Source: Hyphomicrobiales bacterium
GTDB taxonomy: Bacteria > Pseudomonadota > Alphaproteobacteria > Rhizobiales > Rhizobiaceae
NCBI GenBank assembly: GCA_900471525.1
Contig: UCEZ01000024.1
Location: 1 to 64,000 of the forward strand
Length of the DNA stretch: 64,000 nucleotides
Reading direction: 5' to 3'
Below the pieces are notes generated by a model, which was given only the letters and a program-made list of their open reading frames with translations, was not told the DNA's origin and searched no databases. The position numbers and the translations under genes were made by a program. Below, piece by piece: positions 45,977 through 54,041 of this stretch. Position 1 is the stretch's first letter. Every line of letters begins with the position of its first letter.

Positions 45977-46762
45977 ATGGATTCTTCGAGCTACCCGACA
46001 GTCAGTTTGTCAGATGTCGATGTTGTCGCATCCACGGCATCGCTGCCATTGAGGTTTTTCGGCGCGAAGTCGAAGCACAAAGGCTGGAACTGGAGCGTCC
46101 TTGCCTCTGTTATAGCCCACTTGGTTTTCGGCATTATCTTTCTAAGCTTCATTCCCGGCGTCCCCAAATTCGTACCACCTGATGACGAGGGTATCACCGT
46201 TGAGATGGTCTCACCGCAAAATGTGGACCTCGCAGTTCAGCCGCCAATAGCCACCGAGCACATTGCCCCTGTTGCGGAGACCCCAGCTGTTCAGCCCGAG
46301 GAAACCAAGAAGGCGAGTGCCGAAGAACTGCCGCCTGTCGGAAAACGCGATGTCGAGCCCGCGCGGATGGTTGCTGCGAGCCAACTGTATGCCGCCAAGA
46401 TACTGGCGGCCCCAAGGAGCAAGAAGGTTCGAGAAGCTCTCCGCAAATTGGCGACCGAAGAGCATATGATTCAGTTGTGCAACATCGAAGCTATGGAGCA
46501 GGTCCATAGATGGAACAAAGCGTTTCAACCGGACTATCTGGTGGCCTACGCGATGTCAGACCCGAAAATGGCAGCCACCGCGATTGACGCCGACGGCGGT
46601 GCATTTCGAAGTAAAAGCCATTGGTACAACATCGGATTCAAATGTGCCGTGACCGCCGACATCAGCAAGATTGTGTCGTTCGCGTTTTTGGTGGGTAGCG
46701 AAATCCCCAAGCAAGATTGGCGTGCCCACAACCTGGCTCCAGATGACGGGCCGGACGACTAA
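45977..46762 (+). CDS. DUF930 protein with N-terminal membrane anchor
   Basis: 261 residues. A membrane helix (WSVLASVIAHLVFGIIFLSF, about 42-61) is followed by a Pro/Glu-rich spacer (VQPPIATEHIAPVAETPAVQ), as in TonB-like proteins, and the DUF930 domain: SKKVREALRKLATEEHMIQL, CNIEAMEQVHRWNKAFQPDY and FRSKSHWYNIGFKCAV. The domain is found mainly in Rhizobiales. Function unknown. It stands alone between copZ and the CBASS operon. Confidence 0.8.
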   Translation: MDSSSYPTVSLSDVDVVASTASLPLRFFGAKSKHKGWNWSVLASVIAHLVFGIIFLSFIPGVPKFVPPDDEGITVEMVSPQNVDLAVQPPIATEHIAPVAETPAVQPEETKKASAEELPPVGKRDVEPARMVAASQLYAAKILAAPRSKKVREALRKLATEEHMIQLCNIEAMEQVHRWNKAFQPDYLVAYAMSDPKMAATAIDADGGAFRSKSHWYNIGFKCAVTADISKIVSFAFLVGSEIPKQDWRAHNLAPDDGPDD

Positions 46763-46860
46763 CGGCAAGTGGACTCTTGCACACCGATGGACATCGGTGG
46801 CGGTCGATTATTGCAGCCTTCGCAGTGATGTTTGGAAGAACGCTGGCATGTGAAACCGGA

Positions 46861-47907
46861 TCACCTGAGCGCACAAGGATGAAACGGATCGACCGAGTCT
46901 GACAGAAAAACACTCTGGATGTAGTGGCCTGACGCGTCAGCTTGCGCACGGGCGACCAAAGGCAATTCCCGCTTGGAACTCTGTACGTCATCCAGACCTA
47001 TGAGTTGATTTCGTTCGGGCACGTCAACGCGCACAACATTGTTTTTCCCGGCAAGAAGGTACGCTTGTCCCAAGGCATTCTTTGATTGCGCCCTGGCAGC
47101 GATCTTGAACAGTGGTGGCACCCCGAAAGATATGCCCCACCCGTTTACGCCGCCGTTGAACTGCTTGTTATGCAGCTTCAAGGTCTCGTCCCCGGTTCCG
47201 AGCGAGAGAATGCGGATATTCTCTCGCGGCACGTCATAACACGCGAGGACATCCACCAAGGCGTTCATGATCGGGTTGTTCGCCCAAACACCGCCATCGA
47301 TCATGATATGGCCATCGTTTTCGACTGCGGGGTAGTAAGCAGGGGCCGCAGTGGTGTGCAATGCGACATGGGCGAAACTCTTATGACGATCCTTCTGGTA
47401 GTCGGGATGATGGGGCGACTTGTAAATGAATGGCTCGCCATGGACGCCTTCGAAGCTTGGAATTACCAAACGCGTCGTTGCGTCATTGATGACTTTGTCA
47501 CCAAAAATCCGCAGAAGTTCTCCCTTCAGGACCGATTGGTCATGTTTGGGCCGAAAGAGGAAACGAGCTAACTGCCGAAGGCGTGCGAAGCCCCTCGGTG
47601 ATGGGAAGATGATATCGCCGCGCTCCGTATAGATTTCGAGCACCTGCTTCGCAGACATGCCGTGGGCAAGACCCAAGGCGATAATCCCACCAGTTGAGGT
47701 CCCGGCGATCATGTCAAAATGACTGGCAATCGACGCACCACCGAGGAAACGCTTCTCGATCTCCGCAAGATAGGCGGCCGGGAAGATACCTCGGATACCG
47801 CCGCCGTCAATCGATAGGATGCGGAACAGACGGTCCTTCGGCCACGGCAACTTCTTCCTGGTATATTGGATGGTCCCATCGGAACGCGGTGGAGCTAGAT
47901 AATTCAT
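46861..47907 (-). CDS. capV: CBASS effector: patatin-like phospholipase (CapV)
   Basis: 348 residues from ATG 47907 (MNYLAPPRSD), which overlaps the E2 stop as ATGA. The patatin fold has the oxyanion loop DGGGIRG (residues 34-40), nucleophile elbow GTSTG (Ser71) and catalytic Asp in IDGGVWANNP (Asp204). In CBASS this lipase is activated by the cyclic nucleotide made by the CD-NTase and degrades the inner membrane, killing the infected cell. Third gene of the operon. Patatins also occur alone, but the upstream CD-NTase and E2 fix the role here. Confidence 0.9.
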   Translation of the reverse strand: MNYLAPPRSDGTIQYTRKKLPWPKDRLFRILSIDGGGIRGIFPAAYLAEIEKRFLGGASIASHFDMIAGTSTGGIIALGLAHGMSAKQVLEIYTERGDIIFPSPRGFARLRQLARFLFRPKHDQSVLKGELLRIFGDKVINDATTRLVIPSFEGVHGEPFIYKSPHHPDYQKDRHKSFAHVALHTTAAPAYYPAVENDGHIMIDGGVWANNPIMNALVDVLACYDVPRENIRILSLGTGDETLKLHNKQFNGGVNGWGISFGVPPLFKIAARAQSKNALGQAYLLAGKNNVVRVDVPERNQLIGLDDVQSSKRELPLVARAQADASGHYIQSVFLSDSVDPFHPCALR

Positions 47908-48344
47908 TGTTGGGTCTCCGTTGACGGCGAACACTTGGGATGGCGACCGCCACCTGACCATTTCCCGGTCATCACCCAGAATTCGTAAAAAGTGAGCCAG
48001 TCAATTGTCCAAGGTATCGTGGTGCGGGAAAGCAACATCGACCCGTCCCACTCGCCGGTTGCCGGGTCAAATAGACAAAGTGTCGGGTCGGTAAGGGGGC
48101 CGTATACATGCGGCAACGGCCCTTCTATATTTTCAGGCAACCAGATCAACTCGGGAGAAATGACTCTGACCTCAGGTGAGCCGCCGACGGCATACCGGAC
48201 CTCGATCCGGTATGCCGAGAATTGCGGCTTCAATTCCCCGGTCCAGATTGCCGCTTCAGGACTCGCTTTTCGAACGCGAAACAGCGGCCAATCGGCTTGC
48301 ATGGCGGTGATCTGTTCCTCAATTGCTTTGAATCCTCCCCTCAT
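47904..48344 (-). CDS. CBASS E2-like conjugating enzyme (short type II)
   Basis: 146 residues. The E2-like pattern is visible: beta strands AYRIEVRYAVGGSPEVRVIS and PELIWLPENIEGPLPHVYG, then the active-site region DPTLCLFDPATGEW with Cys90, and a C-terminal WTIDWLTFYEFWVMTGKW typical of the bacterial E2 set. No E1 or JAB gene is adjacent, so this is the E2-only form. In studied E2-CBASS systems the E2 acts on the CD-NTase and raises its output. Overlaps both neighbours by 4 bases. Confidence 0.85.
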   Translation of the reverse strand: MRGGFKAIEEQITAMQADWPLFRVRKASPEAAIWTGELKPQFSAYRIEVRYAVGGSPEVRVISPELIWLPENIEGPLPHVYGPLTDPTLCLFDPATGEWDGSMLLSRTTIPWTIDWLTFYEFWVMTGKWSGGGRHPKCSPSTETQQ

Positions 48345-49600
48345 TTGAAATTGCTTCCAAAGTAAGTGTGACGCGAACCCTGTACGGGCGAAGCGTATGC
48401 GGAACTCTGTGAAGAGGTGATCACCACTGGAGCGGCCGGTACCAGGATGCCGCCACGTTTGGTATAACCTTGACGGCCCTGCTCTGCCGCAAGGCGTGTC
48501 TGCATCGCCATTTGGTCAACCGCTTTCGTGACGACACGATCCCCAAACATTTCGCGAAGCCAGTCCTGCAGTTCGGTCGGCAACATTTCGTTGTTGACCG
48601 CCCTTTCGATCCCCCGCACCAAGTCGCGAAGATCAGCAGCAAACCGCTTCTGCTGATCAATTGTTTCAGGCCACCGGTCGGTGAAGACATCCTCGCTGTA
48701 TACGGGGTTTTCGACCCGGAGCTTCTGATTGCGGATGGTCGCCTGTTCAATCTCGTTGATGATCCACTTGGTGATGCGCAATAAAGCTTCTGTCAACGAG
48801 CTGCCCGGCCTCGCCGCCAAACCCGCGAAGTAGGAGAGCATAACGGATGGCGGCATCCGTCCCGGACGGTCAGCATACCGGACATTTCGGAACCGCTTGA
48901 TCAACTGAAGCGCTAAGGTCGTGTTGCTCTTGACAACGAATTCTGTCTGGAGAGGCACTTCATCAACGTCCGCGTCTGCTTTTACGCGGCGATGCTCGGC
49001 ATCTTCCCACCGCCGTTTAAAAGCTTCGACGACCTTCAATTCCGTCGGGGTCCGCTCGATGTACCACTCGCCGAAGCCGTAGGCATTCATCGGGACCTCT
49101 TGATCATCGTCTGAAGCCTTCGGGCCCTTAGCATGCATAATCACGCTCTGCCGTTCCAAGGTTCCGACATCCCTGAGCGAGGGGGAGATATCCAGGTGCA
49201 TTTGGTCGGCGTAGTAGATCGTGACGCACCGCGTCTGGCGAACGACTGTCAGGCCGCGATAGCCGATAAGGCCTTTTTCAAGTTCGGTAAGAATTCCGAT
49301 GGGCGACATTGAACGGAAACGCTCGCCCAGCTGGGCAATGATATCCAGGTCGTATTCGTCGTCAGTTCCACGATTTGAGATTGTGGCATCAATGGCCATC
49401 GAACCCTGCGGATAGAAGTGTTCGATCTGGTCATAAAAGATCGAGGTCGTGGCTTCGAGGTGCTTTCTGACCGCCTCGTACCGGTCGACGGCTTTGCCGT
49501 GCAAAGACGGCGGTAGCTGAACACTGAACGCGATCTCTGCGAGGATCGCGTCGATGCGGTTTAAGAATGGGTCAATTCCATCGACCGTACGTCTCGTCAT
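48341..49600 (-). CDS. CBASS CD-NTase (cGAS/DncV-like nucleotidyltransferase)
   Basis: 419 residues from ATG 49600 (MTRRTVDGIDPFLN). The Pol-beta-like active site is intact: FYPQGSMAI (G66-S67), EYDLDIIAQL (D84, D86) and MHLDISPS (D137), then the helical second half (STLALQLIKRFRNVRY-like region, PSVMLSYFAGLAA). It makes a cyclic di- or oligonucleotide on infection; the product cannot be read from sequence. The C-terminus ends in YFGSNFK, relevant because E2 proteins of this type act on the cyclase C-terminus. First gene of the operon. Confidence 0.9.
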   Translation of the reverse strand: MTRRTVDGIDPFLNRIDAILAEIAFSVQLPPSLHGKAVDRYEAVRKHLEATTSIFYDQIEHFYPQGSMAIDATISNRGTDDEYDLDIIAQLGERFRSMSPIGILTELEKGLIGYRGLTVVRQTRCVTIYYADQMHLDISPSLRDVGTLERQSVIMHAKGPKASDDDQEVPMNAYGFGEWYIERTPTELKVVEAFKRRWEDAEHRRVKADADVDEVPLQTEFVVKSNTTLALQLIKRFRNVRYADRPGRMPPSVMLSYFAGLAARPGSSLTEALLRITKWIINEIEQATIRNQKLRVENPVYSEDVFTDRWPETIDQQKRFAADLRDLVRGIERAVNNEMLPTELQDWLREMFGDRVVTKAVDQMAMQTRLAAEQGRQGYTKRGGILVPAAPVVITSSQSSAYASPVQGSRHTYFGSNFK

Positions 49601-49697
49601 GTTTACTCTCCAGTTTCGGTTTGTGACGCGCAAGTTTGCTGATCATTGTGGGCTCCCCTTTTTGGTCGTGCTGAGTTCGCTAAAACTTAATTAAAAA

Positions 49698-49771
49698 GTT
49701 CGATACTCCGAACTCTATATGATGGCCTTGATATTCGAAGTCAAGGGTTCTAGAATATCGCTACTCCGAAC
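49698..49771. promoter_or_regulatory. Candidate operator between CBASS and XRE/ImmA operons
   Basis: GTTCG-ATACTC-CGAAC (49698-49713) is a dyad. TACTCCGAAC recurs exactly at 49704-49713 and 49762-49771, 58 bases apart. Between them GATATTC and GAATATC (about 49730-49759) form a further inverted repeat. The region is A/T-rich and divergent, fitting binding sites for the adjacent XRE protein that would control both directions. Confidence 0.6.
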
Positions 49772-49806
49772 CTGTGGAAAAACGAGAAAAAGAAGGAGAT
49801 CGGATC

Positions 49807-50133
49807 ATGCAGAATAAACTAGGCGCTCGCATCAAAGCGCTGCGCACGGACAAAAAGTTGACTCTTGACCAGCTCGCCGAATTGTCAGGATCATCAAAGA
49901 GTTACATCTGGGAGCTGGAAAACAAAAATCCGCCTCGCCCCTCTGCTGAAAAGCTCGCCGATATCGCAAAAGCGTTGGGAGTCACCGCAGATTATTTGAT
50001 CGGAAGCGATGACCAGAATCTCACGCAGGCCGAGGACATTGCCTTCTTCCGACAGTACAGCGGATTGCCGGATGACACTCGAAAAGTTCTGAGAGAGATG
50101 GCAGAATCCTTGGCCAAGTTGGTAAAAAAATGA
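49807..50133 (+). CDS. XRE-family transcriptional regulator
   Basis: 108 residues from ATG 49807 (ribosome site AAGGAGATCGG). A canonical Cro/CI HTH is seen: LGARIKALRTDKKLTLDQLA, SGSSKSYIWELENKNPPRPS, KLADIAKALGVTADYLIG. A short helical tail follows. It overlaps the ImmA/IrrE gene by ATGA; in such pairs the protease cleaves the repressor after stress. It faces the CBASS operon. Confidence 0.9.
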   Translation: MQNKLGARIKALRTDKKLTLDQLAELSGSSKSYIWELENKNPPRPSAEKLADIAKALGVTADYLIGSDDQNLTQAEDIAFFRQYSGLPDDTRKVLREMAESLAKLVKK

Positions 50134-51035
50134 CCAATCGTATGGGGTCGAAGCCGCTTGTTGAATCTGGCCGCATCACCAAGATGCTGGACTTGGTACT
50201 AGGTGAGGATCGGTTCGACCGCCGCCCTGTCGACATTACAAATTTAGCGATGGAATATTCCCAAAGCATCAATCCGGTCAGTCCCATTCACGAGGTCACA
50301 GGGAAACATCTGCCGGGGTGCGTTGGAGCCTTGGTCTACAGCCAAACCAAACCGAGGCAATGGGGTATAGCCTACGAAAAAAGCCAACCAGAAGCCCGGA
50401 GAGCTTTTACTGTCGCCCACGAATTTGGACACTATATCTTGCATCGCCGCCTCATCGAAGAAGATGACCGTTTCGATGGTGGCATTTTCTGTGATGAAAA
50501 CAGCGTCAATCGCCGCGCGGGTGAAGGGATTGAAAAGGAAGCCGACCAGTTCGCTGCGGCCCTGCTGATGCCCCTTCATGACTTCCGGCGAAAAGTTACG
50601 CCCAAAGAGCGCCCGGATATTGAAAAACTGGGCGATATGGCAGCCCGCTACGGCGTCTCTCTGACCGCTGCTATTTTGCGTTGGCTTGAATACACCGACA
50701 CGCGGGCGCTCCTTGTTGTGTCAAATGAAGGTTTTGCTCATTGGGCGAAATCGAGTGACGCCGCACTTAAGTCCGGGCGATATTTTCGCACGAAAAATGA
50801 GCTTGTAGAACTTCCCGCTGCCGCGATTGCAGTCCGCAAGCAATTTGGCCAGGAGGCTCTGGCTGGTGTCCGGCAGCCCAGCGGTATCTGGTTCGATGAA
50901 CCTGTCGTAGAGATGTGCATGAGATCAGACCGCTTCGATCAGGAACTGACCCTACTTCATTTCGAAAACTCGGGTCCTAAACATCAAGGAGAGGAAGAGG
51001 TTGAAGACACCTATGATCGCTTCCAGCCAAATTGA
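50130..51035 (+). CDS. ImmA/IrrE-family metallopeptidase
   Basis: 301 residues. VAHEFGHYILH (H97-E98-x2-H101) is the zinc-binding HExxH, with a downstream EKEADQFAAALLMP giving the third ligand (Glu), exactly as in COG2856 peptidases. The C-terminal part (WAKSSDAALKSGRYFRTKNE) has no assigned domain. Known members cut XRE-type repressors to derepress phage, ICE or stress genes; here the XRE partner is the upstream overlapping gene. Confidence 0.9.
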   Translation: MTNRMGSKPLVESGRITKMLDLVLGEDRFDRRPVDITNLAMEYSQSINPVSPIHEVTGKHLPGCVGALVYSQTKPRQWGIAYEKSQPEARRAFTVAHEFGHYILHRRLIEEDDRFDGGIFCDENSVNRRAGEGIEKEADQFAAALLMPLHDFRRKVTPKERPDIEKLGDMAARYGVSLTAAILRWLEYTDTRALLVVSNEGFAHWAKSSDAALKSGRYFRTKNELVELPAAAIAVRKQFGQEALAGVRQPSGIWFDEPVVEMCMRSDRFDQELTLLHFENSGPKHQGEEEVEDTYDRFQPN

Positions 51036-51095
51036 TACCAGCCTGACCATGCTGGAATTTCGGCGTTATATCCTTGCCAATTGAAAGCTGTGTGG

Positions 51096-51980
51096 ATGGA
51101 AATGGCAGACGAAATACGGCTGACCCTACGAACGAACAGCCAAGCCTTTCTAGCGGAATCCGTCTCGAAGGCCGTGATTGCCCATAGCGAGCCGCGTCAG
51201 TGGCAATTTGCGATCACAACCCTCGTGCAATCCTTGGAGTTGGCGCTCAAGGCGAAGCTCGAAGAAATCCATCCAATGTTTGTTTTTGAAAACATTGATG
51301 ACCCCAAACATACGATCAACATTACAGGAGCAATCAAGCGACTGAGCAATCCGAAAATAGGAACCATCCATTTCAGCGACACGGATAACAAACGGCTGCA
51401 CGCGGCGATCAAGCTGCGGAACGAACTGACGCATGCTGAAAGCCGTCTAAATGTTCATCATGCTCAAAATTCGTTTTGCTTTGTGTTCTCGTTCGTAGCG
51501 GATTTTTTCCGTCACCACCTCTCCACCTCGGTAAACGAGTTCTTGCTTCCGGGTGACTTGGATCAAATCATTCAGTGGAATGCCGCCCGAAAAGAGTTAC
51601 GCAAACGGGCACTGCATCGCATCGCGGAGAAAAATATTCCTGATCAGGATATTAGGGACTGCCCCGAGTGTTTTGAGACCACATTTGTTTTGTTCGATGC
51701 CGAATGTGCTTGCTACACCTGTATGCATCACCATGAGACGGTGGAATGTTCCCGATGCGGCACCTACACCTATTTTCCCGAGGAAATGATTTCCCTACAC
51801 GACCACTTCGACACCGATCTTGACGAGGGCCGATATGTCGTTCTTAACCGGTTCGGTATGGACTACGACGAGGTCTGCCCCGAATGCATCGGGGACGCGC
51901 GGAACGAAATTTCCATGGCGCGGTACGATGACTATGTCGAATACATGCAGCAGGAGGCATATTATTTGCCTCACCGATGA
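51096..51980 (+). CDS. HEPN-like protein with C-terminal zinc ribbons
   Basis: 294 residues from ATG 51096 (TTG 51081 is an alternative). The first 150 residues are helical and hold IKLRNELTHAES, with R108-N-x3-H113 matching the HEPN ribonuclease signature. The C-terminal half has CPECFETTF, CACYTC, CSRCGTY and CPECIGD, i.e. four CxxC pairs forming at least one zinc ribbon, with LHDHF and other His. It follows the XRE/ImmA pair by about 60 bases on the same strand. The precise family is unknown; HEPN proteins of this kind are common RNA-cutting effectors. Confidence 0.65.
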   Translation: MEMADEIRLTLRTNSQAFLAESVSKAVIAHSEPRQWQFAITTLVQSLELALKAKLEEIHPMFVFENIDDPKHTINITGAIKRLSNPKIGTIHFSDTDNKRLHAAIKLRNELTHAESRLNVHHAQNSFCFVFSFVADFFRHHLSTSVNEFLLPGDLDQIIQWNAARKELRKRALHRIAEKNIPDQDIRDCPECFETTFVLFDAECACYTCMHHHETVECSRCGTYTYFPEEMISLHDHFDTDLDEGRYVVLNRFGMDYDEVCPECIGDARNEISMARYDDYVEYMQQEAYYLPHR

Positions 51981-52050
51981 GACATAGAGGACTTGATCAA
52001 GTCGAGGCCTGCTATGTTGATTGCCCGGGCGTATTCATTTCAGCATGAAA

Positions 52051-52073
52051 AACCCGGCTGGTTAGGCCGGGTT
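52051..52073 (-). terminator. Rho-independent terminator of the 65-aa gene
   Basis: AACCCGGC-TGGTTAG-GCCGGGTT forms an 8-bp stem. On the minus strand it is followed by TTTTTC, 28 bases past the stop of the small gene at 52101. Confidence 0.75.
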
Positions 52074-52100
52074 CTCGACTTTCAGCGGATGTTGAGCCCG

Positions 52101-52298
52101 CTAGTGCGTGGTGCTGTTTATAAGTGCGTCAATGAGGGCGATCTGCGAACGACAGCCTCGCTGATACTCGTTGATCAATATCTTTGCTTCTGCAGTCGCA
52201 TCCTTGCGCAGAATGCGCTGCTGTGTGCACCAAGCGTCAAGAACCGACTGGAGCAAATTAAGGTCTTTTGGCGGTATTGCGATATCGGACTTCTGCAT
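52101..52298 (-). CDS. Small hypothetical protein, 65 aa
   Basis: ATG 52298 (or the next ATG, 52295) follows CTTGGGAGGAAA, a strong ribosome site. The sequence MMQKSDIAIPPKDLNLLQSV continues with LDAWCTQQRILRKDATAEAK and a C-terminal helix. From memory, short proteins with this pattern are widespread in rhizobial accessory regions. Function unknown. Confidence 0.65.
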   Translation of the reverse strand: MQKSDIAIPPKDLNLLQSVLDAWCTQQRILRKDATAEAKILINEYQRGCRSQIALIDALINSTTH

Positions 52299-52684
52299 CA
52301 TTTTCCTCCCAAGGATTGACATCTTTTTTGTTGAGAAACCGCCTCCCTGCGGCCTCCAGCACATGCAACTTTAGTCCAAAATATCAGGGGTTCAAGATGA
52401 AAACATGACACGTTACTTGAGGTACGTACCCGATTTTCAACCGGCGCTGATCGCTTCTGCGGACCCGTTGCTGAACCAGGCGAGGTAACTCCCGAAAGGG
52501 GCAGTTTCAGCACCTTGGCCCGAAGCAGCGTCCGTGTCCAAGTCTACGGGCCCAAGAGGGATATCGAAGGCGGCCATGCATCTGAGGCGACGCTTCCTGA
52601 TGATAGCCGCAAATGCCACGCTTCCATCCTAATGACGACTTACAAATAGCGCAGAATCGACCGTCAAAACCAACGAGGTGGTCG
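52299..52684. other. Non-coding stretch with a possible gene stub
   Basis: About 385 bases. One 25-codon frame (ATG 52406, ending ...LIASADPLLNQAR at about 52488) looks like protein but stands alone; it may be the end of a deleted gene. Otherwise nothing recognisable. Confidence 0.35.
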
Positions 52685-53170
52685 ATGACGGAACGGCTTT
52701 CTAGGATAAAGGCTACCTGCATTGTGACAGCGGCCACGTTGTGGTTTTACGCCCCAGCCTCCGCCGATTGCTGGTCGGCGCTCGACAATCCAGAGTGGCC
52801 CCGTATCGCCCAATCTGTCGCGGCAATTCAGTTTTGCGAGCAAATACCTGTCGGCCCCTATGGGACTGCCAGTATACAGGTCGAGTCATTCAACTTTTGC
52901 TCCGTTTCAAACAGCGTTGCCACCGTCTCAGCGAGAGCACAGCTGACTTGCGAATCCGGTTCAGATGCCCTGATCCAGATGCCGCCACTTGACGGCGAAA
53001 TCGTAGCCATCGTGGCGCTTGATACTGCTGCATGCAGCATAGGAGACACCGATCTCCAAATCAGCGGTGAAATCGGCGCACTCCTGTCTGGGCTGGAAGA
53101 GACTCAACAAATCGCCCGCGACTGGGCACAATCGCAATTAGCGCTCCTCTGCAGCTTGCACCGACCATGA
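52685..53170 (+). CDS. Exported hypothetical protein, 161 aa
   Basis: A signal peptide (IKATCIVTAATLWFYAPASA) precedes a mature part of about 130 residues with five Cys (DCWSALD, QFCEQIP, NFCSVS, LTCESG, AACSIG) plus one near the end, suggesting several disulfides. Starts at ATG 52685; the earlier ATG 52613 adds residues without a signal. No family recognised. It is convergent with the cyclase-YHS gene. Confidence 0.6.
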   Translation: MTERLSRIKATCIVTAATLWFYAPASADCWSALDNPEWPRIAQSVAAIQFCEQIPVGPYGTASIQVESFNFCSVSNSVATVSARAQLTCESGSDALIQMPPLDGEIVAIVALDTAACSIGDTDLQISGEIGALLSGLEETQQIARDWAQSQLALLCSLHRP

Positions 53171-53200
53171 CGCGTCCATAAGAGCCGCCCCATCGTCGCG

Positions 53201-53875
53201 TCACCGGGGCACCTCATAGGTTTGCGGCGACCGCCGATATGCTTCCTCACAACGCGGCGAACAAAACCACGGCCCCTCCGGGGCGGCCCGCCTATAGGAT
53301 GAGTACGGCGCATGCATCTTACACACAGGATCGATCCAGGCCGGGTCAGCCGACGGAGCAAGCTCGATCTCATAGAGAGGGACTTCCCCGGTTACCGATC
53401 TAAGTGCCACCATTCCGAGGTCTCGCACCAGGATACCTCTTGTGACAGCCGCCTCGGCAATGGGTTGAGTGGCAAGCAATTGCCCAGGCGATGCGAGCGC
53501 GGCGATTCGTGCTGCAATGTTGACGGTCGATCCAAAGAGATCACCAGCTCTGTAGATGACCGGCCCATGGTTCAGCCCCGTCCGAGTGAGCGGTAGCCGG
53601 GGTTCTTTACGACATGCCTGCAACAGCGTTCCGAGCACCTGGATCGCTGTATCGGGCTCAGGAAACGAGAGCATTGCCTCATCGCCGATCCATTTGATCG
53701 GGGGCTCATAGCCGCTTAGGGCGTCGCGGACCATGCTCTCGAATACTTCAAGCACGTCAAGCGCAGCCGCGTCACCATAAACGTCCGCAATAGCGCTGAA
53801 TCCCGCAATATCTATGAACGCAACGGTGGCCGGTGCTTTGGCCGAATTCTCTCGCTGCCCCACATCGCCCTCCAT
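53201..53875 (-). CDS. Class III nucleotide cyclase domain fused to a YHS-type metal-binding domain
   Basis: 224 residues. The cyclase half has VAFIDIAGFSAIADVYG (first metal-binding Asp) and IKWIGDEAMLSFP (second metal Asp in the GDE motif), then HGPVIYRAGDLFGSTVNIAARI with the substrate-region N and R. The last 45 residues, DPVCKMHAPYSSYRRAAPEG and WFCSPRCEEAYRRSP, are a YHS/TRASH-like metal-binding module (C-x-M, FC..RC). In this copper locus it may couple Cu or Zn binding to cyclic nucleotide production. Substrate residues could specify ATP, but I cannot decide. Confidence 0.8.
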   Translation of the reverse strand: MEGDVGQRENSAKAPATVAFIDIAGFSAIADVYGDAAALDVLEVFESMVRDALSGYEPPIKWIGDEAMLSFPEPDTAIQVLGTLLQACRKEPRLPLTRTGLNHGPVIYRAGDLFGSTVNIAARIAALASPGQLLATQPIAEAAVTRGILVRDLGMVALRSVTGEVPLYEIELAPSADPAWIDPVCKMHAPYSSYRRAAPEGPWFCSPRCEEAYRRSPQTYEVPR

Positions 53876-54041
53876 CGCTCGAAGATTTGATCCCTAGCAA
53901 CACGGCATTCTCGCCCGCATTCGTTTCCTACGCAACTTCTGAAACCTGTCGCCACAGCCGGAGCCATGCATAACGACGCGCCATGATGGAACCAAATTCG
54001 CCATGATAGATCGGCTTACGCAGCTCGATGCCGACCGACCT

